A stretch of DNA of 64,000 nt from Caldicellulosiruptor acetigenus (GTDB taxonomy: Bacteria > Bacillota > Thermoanaerobacteria > Caldicellulosiruptorales > Caldicellulosiruptoraceae): positions 1,367,501 through 1,431,500 of the forward strand of contig NZ_CP113866.1 of the NCBI RefSeq assembly GCF_026914305.1, read 5' to 3'. The first letter of the stretch is position 1; each line of letters opens with the position of its first letter. Below, piece by piece: positions 1 to 10,559 of the stretch. Made by a program: the position numbers and the translations under genes. The notes under the pieces were generated by a model. That model searched no databases, was not told the DNA's origin, and saw only the letters and a list, made by a program, of their open reading frames with translations.

Positions 1-525
1 GTCAACAACACTCCCTTTATAACTGCTACTGCCATCATCTGTTGCTATTAAAGTATTGTCACAAATGTCCTTAAATCTTTCTACCAAAAACATTGAGTTT
101 ATGCTTCTAAATCCAAGAAATACATCAACTTTATTGCCTCTATTTTTGAGCTCTTTACAGAGGCCAACAAGGGGGAAAATCCCAACCCCCCCTCCAATCA
201 CAGCAACCTTACCATCGAACCTGTCTATCAAAAATGAGTTTCCAAGCGGACCCAAGATATTAATGACCTCTCCTTTTGATTTTTGAGAAAGAAGCTTTGT
301 GCCTTTACCTACCACTTTGTAACCGATATAGACTCTTTTTCCCTCAACAAAAGAGATGCTGAAAGGTCTTCTCAAAAGAGGATAAATGCTCTCTTTATCA
401 ATTAGAATATTCACAAAATTGCCCGGTTTAAAATTTTCTGCTAAATATTCAGATTCAAAGGATAAGAGAAATATATCATTTGCAATCTTTACATTTTCTT
501 CAATTTTAACGTCTAATAGCTTCAT
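1..525 (-). CDS. pyrK: dihydroorotate dehydrogenase electron-transfer subunit (PyrK), 3'-truncated by window edge
   Basis: This is the FAD/2Fe-2S subunit that passes electrons from the PyrD dihydroorotate dehydrogenase to NAD+ in pyrimidine synthesis. Only the first 175 codons are visible; family members are about 250-260 residues, so the Cys-rich 2Fe-2S end lies outside. The flavin-binding motif RRPFS is at residues 52-56 and a glycine-rich nucleotide loop GGGVG at about 111-115. The ATG at 525 sits inside the end of carB, giving a 20-base overlap, as expected for a tightly coupled pyr operon. pyrD is expected next, beyond the edge. Confidence 0.9.
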   Translation of the reverse strand, partial: MKLLDVKIEENVKIANDIFLLSFESEYLAENFKPGNFVNILIDKESIYPLLRRPFSISFVEGKRVYIGYKVVGKGTKLLSQKSKGEVINILGPLGNSFLIDRFDGKVAVIGGGVGIFPLVGLCKELKNRGNKVDVFLGFRSINSMFLVERFKDICDNTLIATDDGSSSYKGSVVD

Positions 526-3500
526 TGTCAATCTCTCCTATGTTAAATATGTCAAGTTCTCTTTTTTGTTTTAGAAACTCAATAATTTCAACTACAGCTT
601 TTGCAGTGTCAACTGAAGTGAAGATTGGCACTTTGTTTTCCACAGCAAATCTTCTTATCAAAAAACCATCTCTTTGCGGCTGTCTTCCTTTTGTAGGAGT
701 ATTGATAACAATATTTATTTCTCCCTTTCTAATCAAATCTATTATATTTGGACTTCCTTCGGACACTTTTTTAACATAATTTGCAGCAACCTGATAAAAA
801 TTCAGGTGTTTTGCAGTCTTTGATGTTGCATATATTTTGAATCCAAGCTTTTCAAACTTCTCAGCAATAGGGATGATTTCATTTTTATCAGGGTCGGCAA
901 CAGTAAAAAGTACACCACCTTCTAATGGCAGCTTTGTTCCGCTTGCAACAAGCCCTTTGTAGAGAGCAACATAATAGTCTTTCGAAATTCCCATAACCTC
1001 GCCTGTTGACTTCATCTCAGGACCAAGTGATACTTCAACATCAGGCAGTTTTTCAAATGAGAAAACAGGAACTTTAAAGGCATAGAAATCTTTTTTCGGC
1101 AAAAGCCCAACTGTGTTTACCAAATCTTTCAGCTTATATCCCAAACTTACCATTGTTGCAAGCTCAACCATAGGGACACCAGTTACCTTGCTCAAAAACG
1201 GTACCGTTCTGCTGCCTCTTGGATTTACTTCGATAACATAAAGTTCTTCATTTTGAACAATAAACTGCACATTCATAAGCCCTTTGCATTCAAGCTCTCT
1301 TGCTATTTTGAGGGTGTATTCGACAATCTTCTCTTCAATATACTTTGAAATATTCCTTGCAGGATACAGTGAAATACTGTCTCCCGAATGAACACCCGCT
1401 CTTTCAATATGTTCCATTATCCCGGGTATCAAGATATCCTCGCCATCAGATATAGCATCAACCTCTATTTCTTTTCCGACGATGTATTTGTCAATGAGGA
1501 TGGGGTGGCTATTTAAATTCTTTGCATAGCTGAGCATCTCCACAATATCGTCATCGTCAAAGGCAATCTTCATACCCTGTCCGCCAAGAACGTATGATGG
1601 CCGCACAAGCACAGGATATCCCAATGAGTTTGCTATTCTTAGTGCTTCTTGCAGCGTATAACATGTGTAACCTGGAGGTCTTTTGATGTTAAGCTTATTC
1701 AAGATTTTGTCAAATCTTTCCCTGTCCTCTGCGATATCTATTCCCTCTGCGCTTGTACCAAAAATCTTGATACCCTCTTTTGCAAGCTGCTGAGAAAGTT
1801 TTATAGCTGTTTGACCACCAAATTGGACTATCACACCCTCTGCTCTTACTGTTTCAATAACATTTAACACATCTTCTTTTGTGAGAGGTTCAAAAAAGAG
1901 CATATCTGAAGTATCAAAATCAGTACTTACAGTTTCAGGATTGTTGTTGATAATCACAGACTTTATGCCAAGCTTTGAAAGTGTATAAACACTGTGTACA
2001 GAAGTATAATCAAACTCAATTCCCTGACCAATTCTAATCGGACCTGAGCCCAAAACAACAATTTTTCTCTGTGTATATGATGTTTGTGATACTGCTACAT
2101 CATTTTCTCTTTCATATGTTGAGTAATAATATGGAGTTTTTGCTTCAAATTCTGCTGCACATGTATCAACCATTTTGTATACCGGTGTTATGTTTAGGCT
2201 TTTTCTTAAACTCCTCACATCATTTTCAGATATCCCTTTGAGACTTGCAATTGTCTTGTCACTGAACCCCATCTTCTTTGCTTCAAGCAGAATACTGCTG
2301 TTTAGTTCCTCTTTTTTTATTCTCTCTTCCATCTCGATTATATTTTTAATCTTGTGAAGGAAAAATCTGTCTACTTTGCTGATTCGGTATAGGTATTCTA
2401 CTTCATATCTTCTTCTTATAGCCTCAGCAAGTGCAAATATTCTTCTGTCATCAGCCTCGATTATAAGTTGTGAGAGACTTTCGTTATCTAAACTCTTTAG
2501 CTCTGGAAGGTCTAAGTAGTCCAGCCCTATGTCAAGAGACCTTATACCTTTTAAAAGGCTTTCTTCAAACGTTCTTCCGATTGCCATGACCTCTCCAGTT
2601 GCCTTCATCTGGGTACCAAGCTTTCTATTTGCATAAGTGAACTTGTCAAACGGCCAGCGTGGAATTTTCAGAACAACATAGTCAAGAGCAGGTTCAAAGC
2701 TTGCGTATGTCATTTTTGTAATAGCATTTTCTATTTCGTCAAGTGTATAGCCAAGCGCAATCTTTGCAGCAATTCTGGCAATTGGATACCCTGTCGCTTT
2801 TGAAGCTAAAGCAGATGAGCGGCTGACCCTTGGATTTACTTCAATTACTGCATATTCAAAGCTATCAGGATTTAGAGCAAACTGAACATTGCACCCTCCT
2901 TCAATCTTCAGAGCATCTATGATTTTGAGAGCAGATGATCTTAGCATTTGATATTCTTTATCAGAAAGTGTCTGCGATGGTGCAACAACAATGCTATCGC
3001 CTGTATGAATTCCCACCGGGTCAATATTTTCCATGTTACACACAGTAATCAGGCATCCGTTTGAGTCTCGCATAACCTCATACTCTATCTCTTTCCACCC
3101 TTTTATACTTTTCTCTACAAGTATTTGGTGCACAGGACTGTACGAAAGACCTCTTCTTGCAATCTCAACAAACTCTTCTTCATTGTTTGCAATACCACCG
3201 CCAGTCCCACCAAGGGTATATGCCGGTCTTATTATAACAGGAAAGCCTATTTTCTTTGCAAACGCAAGACCATCTTCTACACAGTTTACAACCTCACTCG
3301 GAACAACAGGTTCGCCAATTTTTATCATCAGCTGTTTAAAAAGTTGTCTATCTTCTGCAAACTCAATAGCTTCAATGTTTGTTCCAATTACCTTGACATT
3401 GTATTTGTCAAGGATCCCACTTTTGTAAAGTTCAACAGCAGTGTTAAGGCCTGTTTGCCCTCCAAGTGTTGGTAATATAGAGTCAACTTTTTCTTTTTGA

Positions 3501-3733
3501 ATTATTTTTTCTATTATTTCACAAGTTATAGGCTCGATATAGATACTGTCTGCCATAGTTTTGTCTGTCATTATTGTTGCTGGGTTTGAGTTTATAAGAA
3601 TAACCTCAATACCCTCTTCTTTTAACGCCTTACAAGCCTGGCTTCCTGAATAGTCAAACTCAGCTGCCTGGCCAATTATAATCGGTCCTGAACCAATAAC
3701 CAAAACCTTTTTTATATCCTTTCTCAGTGGCAC
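506..3733 (-). CDS. carB: carbamoyl-phosphate synthase large subunit
   Basis: Makes carbamoyl phosphate from bicarbonate, ammonia (channelled from the small subunit) and two ATP. At 1075 residues it is full length. The two homologous halves are visible: an N-terminal carboxyphosphate half opening with [20 protein letters not shown], and a second half opening with [18 protein letters not shown] near residue 560, each with an ATP-grasp glycine loop (LGGTGGG, LGGQGMK). The last ~130 residues form the MGS-like allosteric domain ([16 protein letters not shown]). It follows pyrF after 32 bases and overlaps pyrK. The partner carA is not next to it, although it normally precedes carB. Confidence 0.97.
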   Translation of the reverse strand: MPLRKDIKKVLVIGSGPIIIGQAAEFDYSGSQACKALKEEGIEVILINSNPATIMTDKTMADSIYIEPITCEIIEKIIQKEKVDSILPTLGGQTGLNTAVELYKSGILDKYNVKVIGTNIEAIEFAEDRQLFKQLMIKIGEPVVPSEVVNCVEDGLAFAKKIGFPVIIRPAYTLGGTGGGIANNEEEFVEIARRGLSYSPVHQILVEKSIKGWKEIEYEVMRDSNGCLITVCNMENIDPVGIHTGDSIVVAPSQTLSDKEYQMLRSSALKIIDALKIEGGCNVQFALNPDSFEYAVIEVNPRVSRSSALASKATGYPIARIAAKIALGYTLDEIENAITKMTYASFEPALDYVVLKIPRWPFDKFTYANRKLGTQMKATGEVMAIGRTFEESLLKGIRSLDIGLDYLDLPELKSLDNESLSQLIIEADDRRIFALAEAIRRRYEVEYLYRISKVDRFFLHKIKNIIEMEERIKKEELNSSILLEAKKMGFSDKTIASLKGISENDVRSLRKSLNITPVYKMVDTCAAEFEAKTPYYYSTYERENDVAVSQTSYTQRKIVVLGSGPIRIGQGIEFDYTSVHSVYTLSKLGIKSVIINNNPETVSTDFDTSDMLFFEPLTKEDVLNVIETVRAEGVIVQFGGQTAIKLSQQLAKEGIKIFGTSAEGIDIAEDRERFDKILNKLNIKRPPGYTCYTLQEALRIANSLGYPVLVRPSYVLGGQGMKIAFDDDDIVEMLSYAKNLNSHPILIDKYIVGKEIEVDAISDGEDILIPGIMEHIERAGVHSGDSISLYPARNISKYIEEKIVEYTLKIARELECKGLMNVQFIVQNEELYVIEVNPRGSRTVPFLSKVTGVPMVELATMVSLGYKLKDLVNTVGLLPKKDFYAFKVPVFSFEKLPDVEVSLGPEMKSTGEVMGISKDYYVALYKGLVASGTKLPLEGGVLFTVADPDKNEIIPIAEKFEKLGFKIYATSKTAKHLNFYQVAANYVKKVSEGSPNIIDLIRKGEINIVINTPTKGRQPQRDGFLIRRFAVENKVPIFTSVDTAKAVVEIIEFLKQKRELDIFNIGEIDNEAIRR

Positions 3734-3765
3734 TTTAAAGTCTCACCTCTTTTGATTTTATTTCT

Positions 3766-4683
3766 TTAAGAGATTGCTGCATTGATACTTTCCTTGATAC
3801 TTTTTGAAGCTAAGTAGCTACTCTTTTCAAAATCAGAATGAACATAGTTTTTGTATGCATAGATTATATCACGCGACGAATTTACTATTATGCCCATGTT
3901 GTTGCTGTCCACAAAATATTTCAAATCTTCTACTTTTCCTCCTTGCACACCAATTCCCGGTACAAGAAGGAAAGAGTTTGGCAAGATTTCCCTTATTCTT
4001 TTACCAGCCTCAAGCTGGGTTGCACCTACAACAGCACCAACATCACTGTAACCTTCTTTCCCTATGCAGTTTTTCCCCCATTCATAAACTTTTTCGGCTA
4101 CAACTTCAAAAAGGTATTTATCTTCTACCATCAGATCTTGAAAATCACCAGAAGAAGGATTGGAAGTCTTAACAAGCACAAACAAACCTTTTTTGAATCT
4201 CTCACAGTCTTCAATAAATGGCTTTATACCGTCTTGACCAAGATAAGGGTTTGTGGTGATTGCATCAAACTCAAAAAACCTTATTTTTTTACCAAAAACA
4301 GGTGTCTCGCCAAGGTAAGCGTTTGAGTATCCTTTTGCAGAACTTGAGATGTCGTTTCTTTTACCATCAAAGATTACCACAAGCTTTTTGTTTTTTGCAT
4401 ATTCACAGAGTTTATGCAAAACCTCAAATCCATGGTAAGAGTACTGTTCAAAGAATGCTGCCTGAAACTTTACTCCAACCACATTTTCTTCCACAGCATC
4501 GATAATCCTTCGGTTGTATTCAAACAAAATGGTTTTTAAATTGTCAATCTCGCTTTTTTCTTTATCATAAAATCTTTTGATAAAATAATCTGGTATATTT
4601 TCAATGCTTGTATCAATTCCTGCTATAAGAACACTATTTTTCTTTTTTATAGACTCAATTAGCCTATCAGAAAAGTTCAGCAA
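3766..4683 (-). CDS. pyrF: orotidine 5'-phosphate decarboxylase
   Basis: Decarboxylates OMP to UMP, the last step of de novo pyrimidine synthesis. At 305 residues it belongs to the longer subfamily (type 2) rather than the ~240-residue Bacillus type. The catalytic Asp-Lys-x-x-Asp cluster is seen as FDGKRNDI with D106, K108 and D111. Its ATG lies inside the end of pyrC (7-base overlap), so the two are translationally coupled. Its place before carB differs from the Bacillus order, where carA sits there and pyrF comes late. Confidence 0.95.
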   Translation of the reverse strand: MLNFSDRLIESIKKKNSVLIAGIDTSIENIPDYFIKRFYDKEKSEIDNLKTILFEYNRRIIDAVEENVVGVKFQAAFFEQYSYHGFEVLHKLCEYAKNKKLVVIFDGKRNDISSSAKGYSNAYLGETPVFGKKIRFFEFDAITTNPYLGQDGIKPFIEDCERFKKGLFVLVKTSNPSSGDFQDLMVEDKYLFEVVAEKVYEWGKNCIGKEGYSDVGAVVGATQLEAGKRIREILPNSFLLVPGIGVQGGKVEDLKYFVDSNNMGIIVNSSRDIIYAYKNYVHSDFEKSSYLASKSIKESINAAIS

Positions 4684-5972
4684 TTCAAAACACCGTCCTT
4701 TTTTAATATCTTCCCATTATATATTACTGTCTCAACATAAGAAGTCAAAAGTTTTCCTAAAAACACACTATTTTTCGACTTTGACACAATGTTTTCCTCT
4801 CTCACTTCCCACTTTTTCTTTAAATCCACAATCACAAGGTTAGCTTTTTGTCCTTCTCTTATAACATTTGGGGGAAGTCCAATTACTTTTCTGGGATTTT
4901 GGTTCAAAAGCTCAACCACTTTCCCCAACTCAAACCCATTTTTCTCAACAAGATATGTGAACAGCACAGAAAATGCAGTCTCAAACCCAATTGTCCCGCT
5001 TGCAGCAAGGTTAAATTCGACATTCTTTTCATCTTTATGATGCGGAGCATGGTCTGTTGATATACAGTCAATTACACCTTCTTTTAATCCTTCAATCAAA
5101 GCTTCCACATCCTCTTGTGTTCTCAGAGGAGGGTTTACCTTTGCGTTTGTGTTAAATCCAAGCACCTCTTCTTCTGTAAGACTTATATAATGCGGGCATG
5201 TATCAGCCGTGACATTTACACCCCACTCTTTTGCCATTTTTATAAGCCTGACAGATTCTTTGGTGGACACATGGGTTATATGAAGATGTGCTTTTGTCTC
5301 CTTTGCAAGAAGAATATCTCTTGCAACAATAATTGATTCTGCCTCGCGTGGAATTCCTCTGAGTCCCGTGATTGTTGATACATGTCCTAAATTTATCTGT
5401 CCTCCTTCAGACAAGTTCGTATCCTCACAGTGTGAAATGACAGGTATTGAAAAATCTTTTGAGTACAAAAGAGCATTTCTCATAATGTTTGCGTTCATAA
5501 CACACTTTCCATCATCTGATATAGCAATAGCCCCTTCTTCTTTCATAAATCCTATCTCTGCAAGCTCTTCTCCTGAAAGTCCTTTTGTTATAGCTCCAAC
5601 AGGTAAAACCTCAATTGGCGAAACCTCTCTTGCACGGTATTTTATATACGCAACCATTGCTCTGTTGTCTATAGGAGGGTTTGTATTTGGCATACAGCAG
5701 ATGGTTGTAAATCCTCCTGCTACAGCAGACCTGCTACCGCTTTTTATGTCTTCTTTGTACTCAAAACCAGGTTCCCGCAAATGACAGTGAATATCGGTAA
5801 AGCTTGGCATTACATACTTGCCGCTTGCATCTATTATAATCATCTTGTCAGGATTTTCTTCTATGTTTTTACCAATCTTTTCTATCTTGTCATCAACTAT
5901 CAATATATCAACTTTTTCAGCTTTGTCGTGAATACTATTTACAAGCTGTGCATTTTTTATCAATATCATCAC
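4677..5972 (-). CDS. pyrC: dihydroorotase
   Basis: Zinc amidohydrolase that closes carbamoyl-aspartate to dihydroorotate. It is 431 residues, the usual class I length. The metal motif [10 protein letters not shown] gives H62 and H64; further ligands are expected at the SDDGK (about 152-156), SHCED (H181), HITHVS (about 231-236) and DHAPHH (D307) stretches, all present. The start is either GTG at 5972 or ATG at 5969; the pyrB stop TGA overlaps both, so coupling holds either way. A GGAGGG site lies 10-13 bases upstream. Confidence 0.96.
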   Translation of the reverse strand: MMILIKNAQLVNSIHDKAEKVDILIVDDKIEKIGKNIEENPDKMIIIDASGKYVMPSFTDIHCHLREPGFEYKEDIKSGSRSAVAGGFTTICCMPNTNPPIDNRAMVAYIKYRAREVSPIEVLPVGAITKGLSGEELAEIGFMKEEGAIAISDDGKCVMNANIMRNALLYSKDFSIPVISHCEDTNLSEGGQINLGHVSTITGLRGIPREAESIIVARDILLAKETKAHLHITHVSTKESVRLIKMAKEWGVNVTADTCPHYISLTEEEVLGFNTNAKVNPPLRTQEDVEALIEGLKEGVIDCISTDHAPHHKDEKNVEFNLAASGTIGFETAFSVLFTYLVEKNGFELGKVVELLNQNPRKVIGLPPNVIREGQKANLVIVDLKKKWEVREENIVSKSKNSVFLGKLLTSYVETVIYNGKILKKDGVLNC

Positions 5973-6886
5973 CTATAAATTCCCTCCTTGCGCGTACAAA
6001 GATATAAAACTGCCATTCTAACAGCAATACCGTTTGTGACCTGCTCATCAATTGTAGAATTTGGCAGCTGCATCACCTCTGAAGAAATTTCAACTCCCCT
6101 GTTGACAGGACCAGGGTGCATTATCAGGGTGCTGCCTGAAATATACCTCATTATACCTTCGTTTAATCCATAAAACTTGTAATATTCTTGTTTTGAGGTT
6201 ATAAAACCCCGTTTTTGTCTCTCAAGCTGAATCCTCAAATCTATTACAACATCTTTTCCTGAGACTGCCTCTTCTAAAGAAGATGCAACCTCAGCAAAGT
6301 TTTCAATATAAGGTGGAATAAGCGTTTGTGGCCCAAACACTGTGATTTGGTTGTCAAACTTAGAAAGTCCCCATATGTTGCTCCTTGCAACCCTGCTGTG
6401 AAGAATATCGCCAATGATTGCTATCTTCAATTTCTCAATTGTTCCAAGCCTTTCTCTAATTGTAAACATATCAAGCAGTGCCTGTGTTGGATGCTCGTTC
6501 ATTCCATCACCAGCGTTTATGACCGAAAATGAACAATTTTTTGCAATAAAATGCGGCACACCAGAGAATGAATGTCTGACAATTAGCACATCTGTTTTTA
6601 GAGCTTCCAAAGTTTTTACAGTATCAAGCAAAGATTCTCCTTTTTGTACACTGCTGGTTTGCACTGATATAGAGGTTGTATTTGCACTCATAAACTTTGC
6701 TGCAAGCTCAAACGATGTTCGTGTTCTGGTGCTATTTTCATAAAACAGAGTTACAACCGAATACCCCTGCAGATGAGGAGTCTTTTTAGTTTCACTCTTT
6801 AAAATTGTCTTCATATCTTTTGCAAGATTCAGTATTTTTATGATATCCTCTTTTGAAAGCTCTCTTAGCCCAAGCAAATGTTTCAA
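5969..6886 (-). CDS. pyrB: aspartate carbamoyltransferase catalytic subunit
   Basis: Joins carbamoyl phosphate and aspartate. The phosphate-binding STRTRTSFE motif (residues 52-60) and the C-terminal HPGPVNRG motif are intact. I place the start at a TTG (6886) 8 bases after GGAGG; this gives the usual N-terminus ([10 protein letters not shown]). The in-frame GTG at 6895 touches the Shine-Dalgarno sequence and is less likely. No pyrI regulatory subunit follows, so the enzyme is probably the unregulated trimer. An intrinsic terminator separates it from uraA upstream, and it overlaps pyrC. Confidence 0.96.
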   Translation of the reverse strand: MKHLLGLRELSKEDIIKILNLAKDMKTILKSETKKTPHLQGYSVVTLFYENSTRTRTSFELAAKFMSANTTSISVQTSSVQKGESLLDTVKTLEALKTDVLIVRHSFSGVPHFIAKNCSFSVINAGDGMNEHPTQALLDMFTIRERLGTIEKLKIAIIGDILHSRVARSNIWGLSKFDNQITVFGPQTLIPPYIENFAEVASSLEEAVSGKDVVIDLRIQLERQKRGFITSKQEYYKFYGLNEGIMRYISGSTLIMHPGPVNRGVEISSEVMQLPNSTIDEQVTNGIAVRMAVLYLCTRKEGIYR

Positions 6887-6908
6887 TTTATCCACCTCCG
6901 ATTGTTTA

Positions 6909-6938
6909 CAAAAAAGGTAGGGAAAATACCCCTACCCT
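6909..6938 (-). terminator. intrinsic terminator between uraA and pyrB
   Basis: On the minus strand a 7-bp stem (GGTAGGG / CCCTACC, at 6930-6936 and 6916-6922) is followed directly by a run of six T. It begins at the uraA stop codon and ends just before the pyrB ribosome binding site, so readthrough would set the ratio of transporter to biosynthetic enzymes. I see no PyrR-binding loop in the short gap, unlike the leader before pyrR. Confidence 0.75.
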
Positions 6939-8311
6939 TAATTATTTGGTTCTAAAGCTTCTTTTGTCTTTGCTACTTTGAGTTCTTTTGGCTCTGGCAA
7001 AAGAAGATTTAAAATTATTCCGACAAATGTAGCAAGTGCCATTCCTTCAAATTCAATGTTGAAAAATTTGAGTCTCGTTCCACCAACACCAATTATTAAA
7101 ACCACAGAAGCAATTACAAGGTTGCGTGTTTGAGACAAGTCCACCTTGCTTTCAATCATCATTCTCAAACCAGATGAAGCAATAACACCAAACAGCAGGA
7201 TACTGATTCCCCCAATTACAGGTGAAGGAATTACCTGAATAAGAGCACCAAGCTTTTGGACAAATGAAAGCAAAATTGCCAAGATTGCTGCCCATAAAAT
7301 TACCCATGTGCTGTACACCTTTGTTATTGCCATAACACCGATATTTTCACCATATGTTGTATTAGGAGGGCCTCCAAGAAAACCTGCAGCAATTGTTGCA
7401 AGACCATCTCCTGCTAAAGATCTGTGGAGTCCAGGATTTTTTGTAAAGTCTCTTCCCACAACATTATTTGTTACAAGAAGATGTCCAATATGTTCTGTTA
7501 TTGTAACTATGGCAATTGGAGCAATTGATAAAATAGCAGAGAGTGAAAACTTAGGGAATGTAAACTGAGGAAGTCCCAGCCACTTTGCACTCTTGATAAC
7601 TTCATAGTTCAAAAACGGAATATATTTGCCATTTGGATAGAACGAATTGAGAAGATTTGTGTTCATACCAATCAAGTCAAGTACATATGCAAAAAGGTAT
7701 CCACTTACAAGTCCAATCAAAACAGGTATGACTTTAAAAAATCCTTTAAAGTAAACAGAGCCAAACACGGCAACAAGCAATGTAAAGATAGAAACCCAGC
7801 AAACAGGACTTTTTAGGACGTTGACGGCAACTTCTAAAATCTGACCATCTTTTATAACCTCTTTGAAAAGACCAGCTGATTTCACAGCTGCCGCTCTTGC
7901 AAGAGAAAGTCCAATAATCATCACAACAGGACCTACAACAACAGGTGGCAGTAGTCTGTCAATCCAGTTTGTTCCAAACAGGTACACAAGAAATGCTACA
8001 ATCAGATATACAACACCTGATGCAATACATCCAGCAAGAGCATATTCTTTGCCTCCAAGCGAAGCAGAGACTGTGATAATAGGATTTATATATGCAAAAG
8101 ACGAACCAAGATAAGCTGGAACTTTATTTTTTGTTACAAGAATATATATTATGGTCCCCACACCACTTGTAAAGAGAGCAACAGTTGGGCTAAGTCCTAC
8201 CAGAATAGGAACCAAGATTGTTGCGCCAACCATGGCAAAAAGATGTTGAAGACTCAAAGGCAAGGTTTTTAAAAATGGAAGCTTTTCTTCAACCTGAACA
8301 ACTCTGTTCAT
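6938..8311 (-). CDS. uraA: uracil/xanthine permease family transporter
   Basis: Membrane symporter of the NCS2 (nucleobase:cation) family, here most likely for uracil because it sits between pyrR and pyrB, as pyrP does in Bacillus. It has about a dozen hydrophobic segments; QHLFAMVGATILVPIL opens the first and SFAYINPI the family's conserved early region. The C-terminal half contains the ITEHIGH and GGPPNTTYGENIG stretches typical of uracil permeases. The start is the ATG at 8311 behind AAAGGAGA (457 residues); an in-frame start at 8365 would run back into pyrR. Confidence 0.93.
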   Translation of the reverse strand: MNRVVQVEEKLPFLKTLPLSLQHLFAMVGATILVPILVGLSPTVALFTSGVGTIIYILVTKNKVPAYLGSSFAYINPIITVSASLGGKEYALAGCIASGVVYLIVAFLVYLFGTNWIDRLLPPVVVGPVVMIIGLSLARAAAVKSAGLFKEVIKDGQILEVAVNVLKSPVCWVSIFTLLVAVFGSVYFKGFFKVIPVLIGLVSGYLFAYVLDLIGMNTNLLNSFYPNGKYIPFLNYEVIKSAKWLGLPQFTFPKFSLSAILSIAPIAIVTITEHIGHLLVTNNVVGRDFTKNPGLHRSLAGDGLATIAAGFLGGPPNTTYGENIGVMAITKVYSTWVILWAAILAILLSFVQKLGALIQVIPSPVIGGISILLFGVIASSGLRMMIESKVDLSQTRNLVIASVVLIIGVGGTRLKFFNIEFEGMALATFVGIILNLLLPEPKELKVAKTKEALEPNN

Positions 8312-8339
8312 TTTCAAAGCTTTCTCCTTTCTTTTAAAG

Positions 8340-8888
8340 TTATATTTCCCTATCAAGCTGTTCAATTATTACTCTGTTGTCGTTGTCAAACTCATCAACA
8401 AGAACGTGAACAATCTCTTTTCTCGAAGTTGGAACATTTTTTCCTACATAGTCAGCCCTAATTGGAAGTTCTCTGTGTCCTCTGTCAATCAACACTGCGA
8501 GCTGAATCATCTTTGGTCTTCCCATGTCCATCAAAGCTTCAATTGCTGCTCTTACTGTTCTGCCTGTAAAAAGAACATCGTCTACTAAAACTATCTTCTT
8601 GTTGTTTATATCAAAATCAATCCTTGTAGAGTTTACCGTCGGATGCTCAGAAAGCAGACTCAAATCGTCCCTGTAAAATGTGATGTCAAGAATGCCCAGA
8701 GGAAGCTTTACACCTTCTATCATTTCTATGTTTTCCTGTATCCTTTTTGCCAGAGTTACACCTCTTCGCTGAATCCCAACAAGGCAAAGATTTTCAACAC
8801 CCTTGTTCTTTTCAAGTATCTCGTGTGAAATCCTGACTAAAGCCCGTCGCATTTGATTGGCATCCATAATTTCTTTAAATTTTTCCAA
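8340..8888 (-). CDS. pyrR: bifunctional pyr operon regulator / uracil phosphoribosyltransferase
   Basis: RNA-binding attenuator that, with UMP bound, holds the pyr leader in the terminated form; it also has uracil phosphoribosyltransferase activity. The PRPP loop [12 protein letters not shown] is at about residues 100-111. The start is a TTG at 8888, 7 bases after AAAGGAGGTG, giving 182 residues and the family N-terminus ([19 protein letters not shown]). Reading further upstream would translate the attenuator hairpin and is wrong. It is the first gene of the operon, 151 bases after the leader promoter's likely start site begins. Confidence 0.96.
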   Translation of the reverse strand: MEKFKEIMDANQMRRALVRISHEILEKNKGVENLCLVGIQRRGVTLAKRIQENIEMIEGVKLPLGILDITFYRDDLSLLSEHPTVNSTRIDFDINNKKIVLVDDVLFTGRTVRAAIEALMDMGRPKMIQLAVLIDRGHRELPIRADYVGKNVPTSRKEIVHVLVDEFDNDNRVIIEQLDREI

Positions 8889-8910
8889 AATACAGCACCT
8901 CCTTTGGCAC

Positions 8911-8950
8911 AAAAAAAAGCTTCCTGCCTGTGAATTGGCAAGAAGCTTTT
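8911..8950 (-). terminator. pyr leader attenuator (Rho-independent terminator)
   Basis: On the minus strand a 12-bp stem (AAGCTTCTTGCC, 8937-8948, pairing with GGCAGGAAGCTT, 8917-8928; one G-T pair) encloses an 8-base loop and is followed by eight T. It lies between the promoter and pyrR, just ahead of the pyrR Shine-Dalgarno sequence, which is the expected position for PyrR-controlled attenuation. Confidence 0.9.
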
Positions 8951-8981
8951 TTTGACAGACTGACACCATCAAAGTCTTTTT

Positions 8982-9018
8982 TCTAAACCTTGCCGCCTCA
9001 CAGGGCCAGCTTAAAGGT
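8982..9018 (-). promoter_or_regulatory. PyrR-binding loop (anti-antiterminator)
   Basis: The minus-strand leader folds as ACCTT...AAGGT at the base, with an upper stem GCC/GGC closing the hexaloop CTGTGA. This fits the CNGNGA hexaloop consensus known for PyrR-binding RNA. The purine-rich internal bulge follows the GGC arm. When PyrR binds here the downstream terminator can form. This is the only such loop I see in the visible operon. Confidence 0.85.
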
Positions 9019-9061
9019 CTCAAACAAAGCCACTATTCGATTTTTTATTTATTTTTTAGCT

Positions 9062-9091
9062 ATTATAACACCAAAATGTACAGTTTGTCTA
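9062..9091 (-). promoter_or_regulatory. pyr operon promoter (sigma-A type)
   Basis: Minus-strand -35 TAGACA (9086-9091) and perfect -10 TATAAT (9062-9067) with an 18-base spacer, upstream of the PyrR leader. Transcription would start near 9055, giving a leader of about 165 bases before pyrR. Confidence 0.75.
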
Positions 9092-9112
9092 TGGTTATCA
9101 ATAGCATATATG

Positions 9113-10015
9113 CTATTTATTGTTTCTATTTCTCAGCATATTTAGAATCTCGACAAAGTACTCTGGTAGGTCAGCCGAAAAGTGCAGCACTTTTGAAGTT
9201 ATCGGGTGAACAAACTCAATCTCACCTGCATGAAGAACCTGCCCCTGAACTCCAAACTCGTTTTTAGCTCTTCCATAGCTACTGTCTCCAAGCAAAGGAT
9301 AACCTATATATGACATGTGCACTCTTATCTGGTGAGTCCTTCCTGTCTTCAATCTTAGTTTTATAAAAGTGTATTTGTCAAACCTTTCTAAAACCTCAAA
9401 GTAAGTAACTGCTTCTTTCCCATTGGGAACAACAGCCATTTTTAGCCTGTTTACAGGATGCCTCCCAATCGGTGCATTTATTACGCCACTGTCTTCTTTT
9501 AATACACCTTCACATATAGCATAGTATATCCTTTTTATTTGATGAGATTTTAAAGCTTCAGAAAGTTTAATATGTGCTTCATCTGTTTTAGCAACAATTA
9601 AAAGTCCCGATGTGTCTTTGTCGAGCCTGTGGACAATTCCGGGTCTTATAACTCCGTTTATACTGCTAAGTCTCCCACTGAACTTGTGCAAAAGTGCATT
9701 TACAAGGGTATTTTCAAAATTGCCTGCACCGGGATGTACAACCATGCCACGAGGTTTGTTTATTACTGCTAAGTGTTCATCTTCATACACAACTTCAATA
9801 TCTATATCTTGAGCAACAAGGGATAGCTGTTTAGGCTCAGGAATAACAACTTTGATTATATCTCCACTCTTGACTTTATATGCAGGTTTTAAAACTTGTG
9901 ATTGATTTACCCATACATTTCCTTCTTCTATTATCTTTTGAACGAAACTGCGGGTTTTAGAAAGAGCCTCAGAAAGATACTTATCCAGTCGTCCGTCAAA
10001 ACCTTCTACTGTCAA
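9113..10015 (-). CDS. RluA/RluD-family 23S rRNA pseudouridine synthase
   Basis: Converts uridine to pseudouridine in RNA. It has an N-terminal S4 RNA-binding domain (about residues 10-60) and the catalytic motif HRLDKDTSGL with the nucleophilic Asp at 132. At 300 residues it matches the RluD type (YlyB in Bacillus). Which uridines it modifies cannot be read from sequence. It overlaps lspA by 4 bases; the lspA-rluD pair is common in Firmicutes. The pyr promoter lies just downstream. Confidence 0.92.
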   Translation of the reverse strand: MTVEGFDGRLDKYLSEALSKTRSFVQKIIEEGNVWVNQSQVLKPAYKVKSGDIIKVVIPEPKQLSLVAQDIDIEVVYEDEHLAVINKPRGMVVHPGAGNFENTLVNALLHKFSGRLSSINGVIRPGIVHRLDKDTSGLLIVAKTDEAHIKLSEALKSHQIKRIYYAICEGVLKEDSGVINAPIGRHPVNRLKMAVVPNGKEAVTYFEVLERFDKYTFIKLRLKTGRTHQIRVHMSYIGYPLLGDSSYGRAKNEFGVQGQVLHAGEIEFVHPITSKVLHFSADLPEYFVEILNMLRNRNNK

Positions 10016-10464
10016 GATTTTTTCTTCAGAAATAACTCTTCGCCTCCTTCTTTTAGCATCAAAAATATCAAAAGAAGGACACCACAGGTTATAAAGAAAT
10101 CAGCAAGATTAAAAACAGGAATGACTTTTATATCTATAAAATCTACCACATAGCCTTTAGCAACTCTATCAAAAAGATTTCCCATTGCTCCTCCCACTAT
10201 CAGCGAAAAAGAAAGCCTGTAAAGGTTACTTGTTGACTTGAATATCATATAACATAAAAATAGAATAAGGATGATTGAAACAATTATAAAAAATATTCTT
10301 TTCCCCTCTAAGATGGAAAAAGCCCCGCCTCTGTTTTGCACATAGGTGAGCGACAAAATTCCACCCAGTAAATTGACAGAACTATCTAAAAAAACATTTT
10401 CAGCTTTTGCCTTTGTTAGCTGGTCTAACACAAAAGTTAACATAATTATAATCCAGTAAACCAA
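10012..10464 (-). CDS. lspA: lipoprotein signal peptidase (signal peptidase II)
   Basis: Aspartyl protease in the membrane that cuts signal peptides from diacylated prolipoproteins. Four hydrophobic segments are seen. The two catalytic Asp are in VVDFID and FNLADFF (D108 and D122 from the start used here), and the NRGGAFS and GNLFDR family motifs are present. I favour a TTG start at 10464 (spaced after AAGGTGAG, and placing the first membrane helix at the N-terminus); TTG at 10491 is also possible. It would process the lipoprotein at 19025-19657, among others. Confidence 0.95.
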   Translation of the reverse strand: MVYWIIIMLTFVLDQLTKAKAENVFLDSSVNLLGGILSLTYVQNRGGAFSILEGKRIFFIIVSIILILFLCYMIFKSTSNLYRLSFSLIVGGAMGNLFDRVAKGYVVDFIDIKVIPVFNLADFFITCGVLLLIFLMLKEGGEELFLKKKS

Positions 10465-10517
10465 ATTCTTTCTCACCTTTTTAATTATCAATGCGTATCT
10501 GCCAGTATTCTTTTTTT

Positions 10518-10546
10518 ATTATAATATACCAACCAATGAAAAGCAA
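10518..10546 (-). promoter_or_regulatory. promoter for lspA-rluD
   Basis: Minus-strand -35 TTGCTT (10541-10546) and -10 TATAAT (10518-10523), 17-base spacer, in the gap between the zinc-finger gene and lspA. Confidence 0.65.
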
Positions 10547-10559
10547 AACACAAAAAGCT

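Noticed and set aside
3033..3475. Open frames on the strand opposite to carB and other housekeeping genes
   Set aside because: They have no ribosome sites, resemble no family and lie antisense to clearly real genes.
8889..9023. Longer pyrR reading starting at 9023
   Set aside because: It would translate the attenuator hairpin and PyrR loop; the TTG at 8888 has the strong ribosome site.
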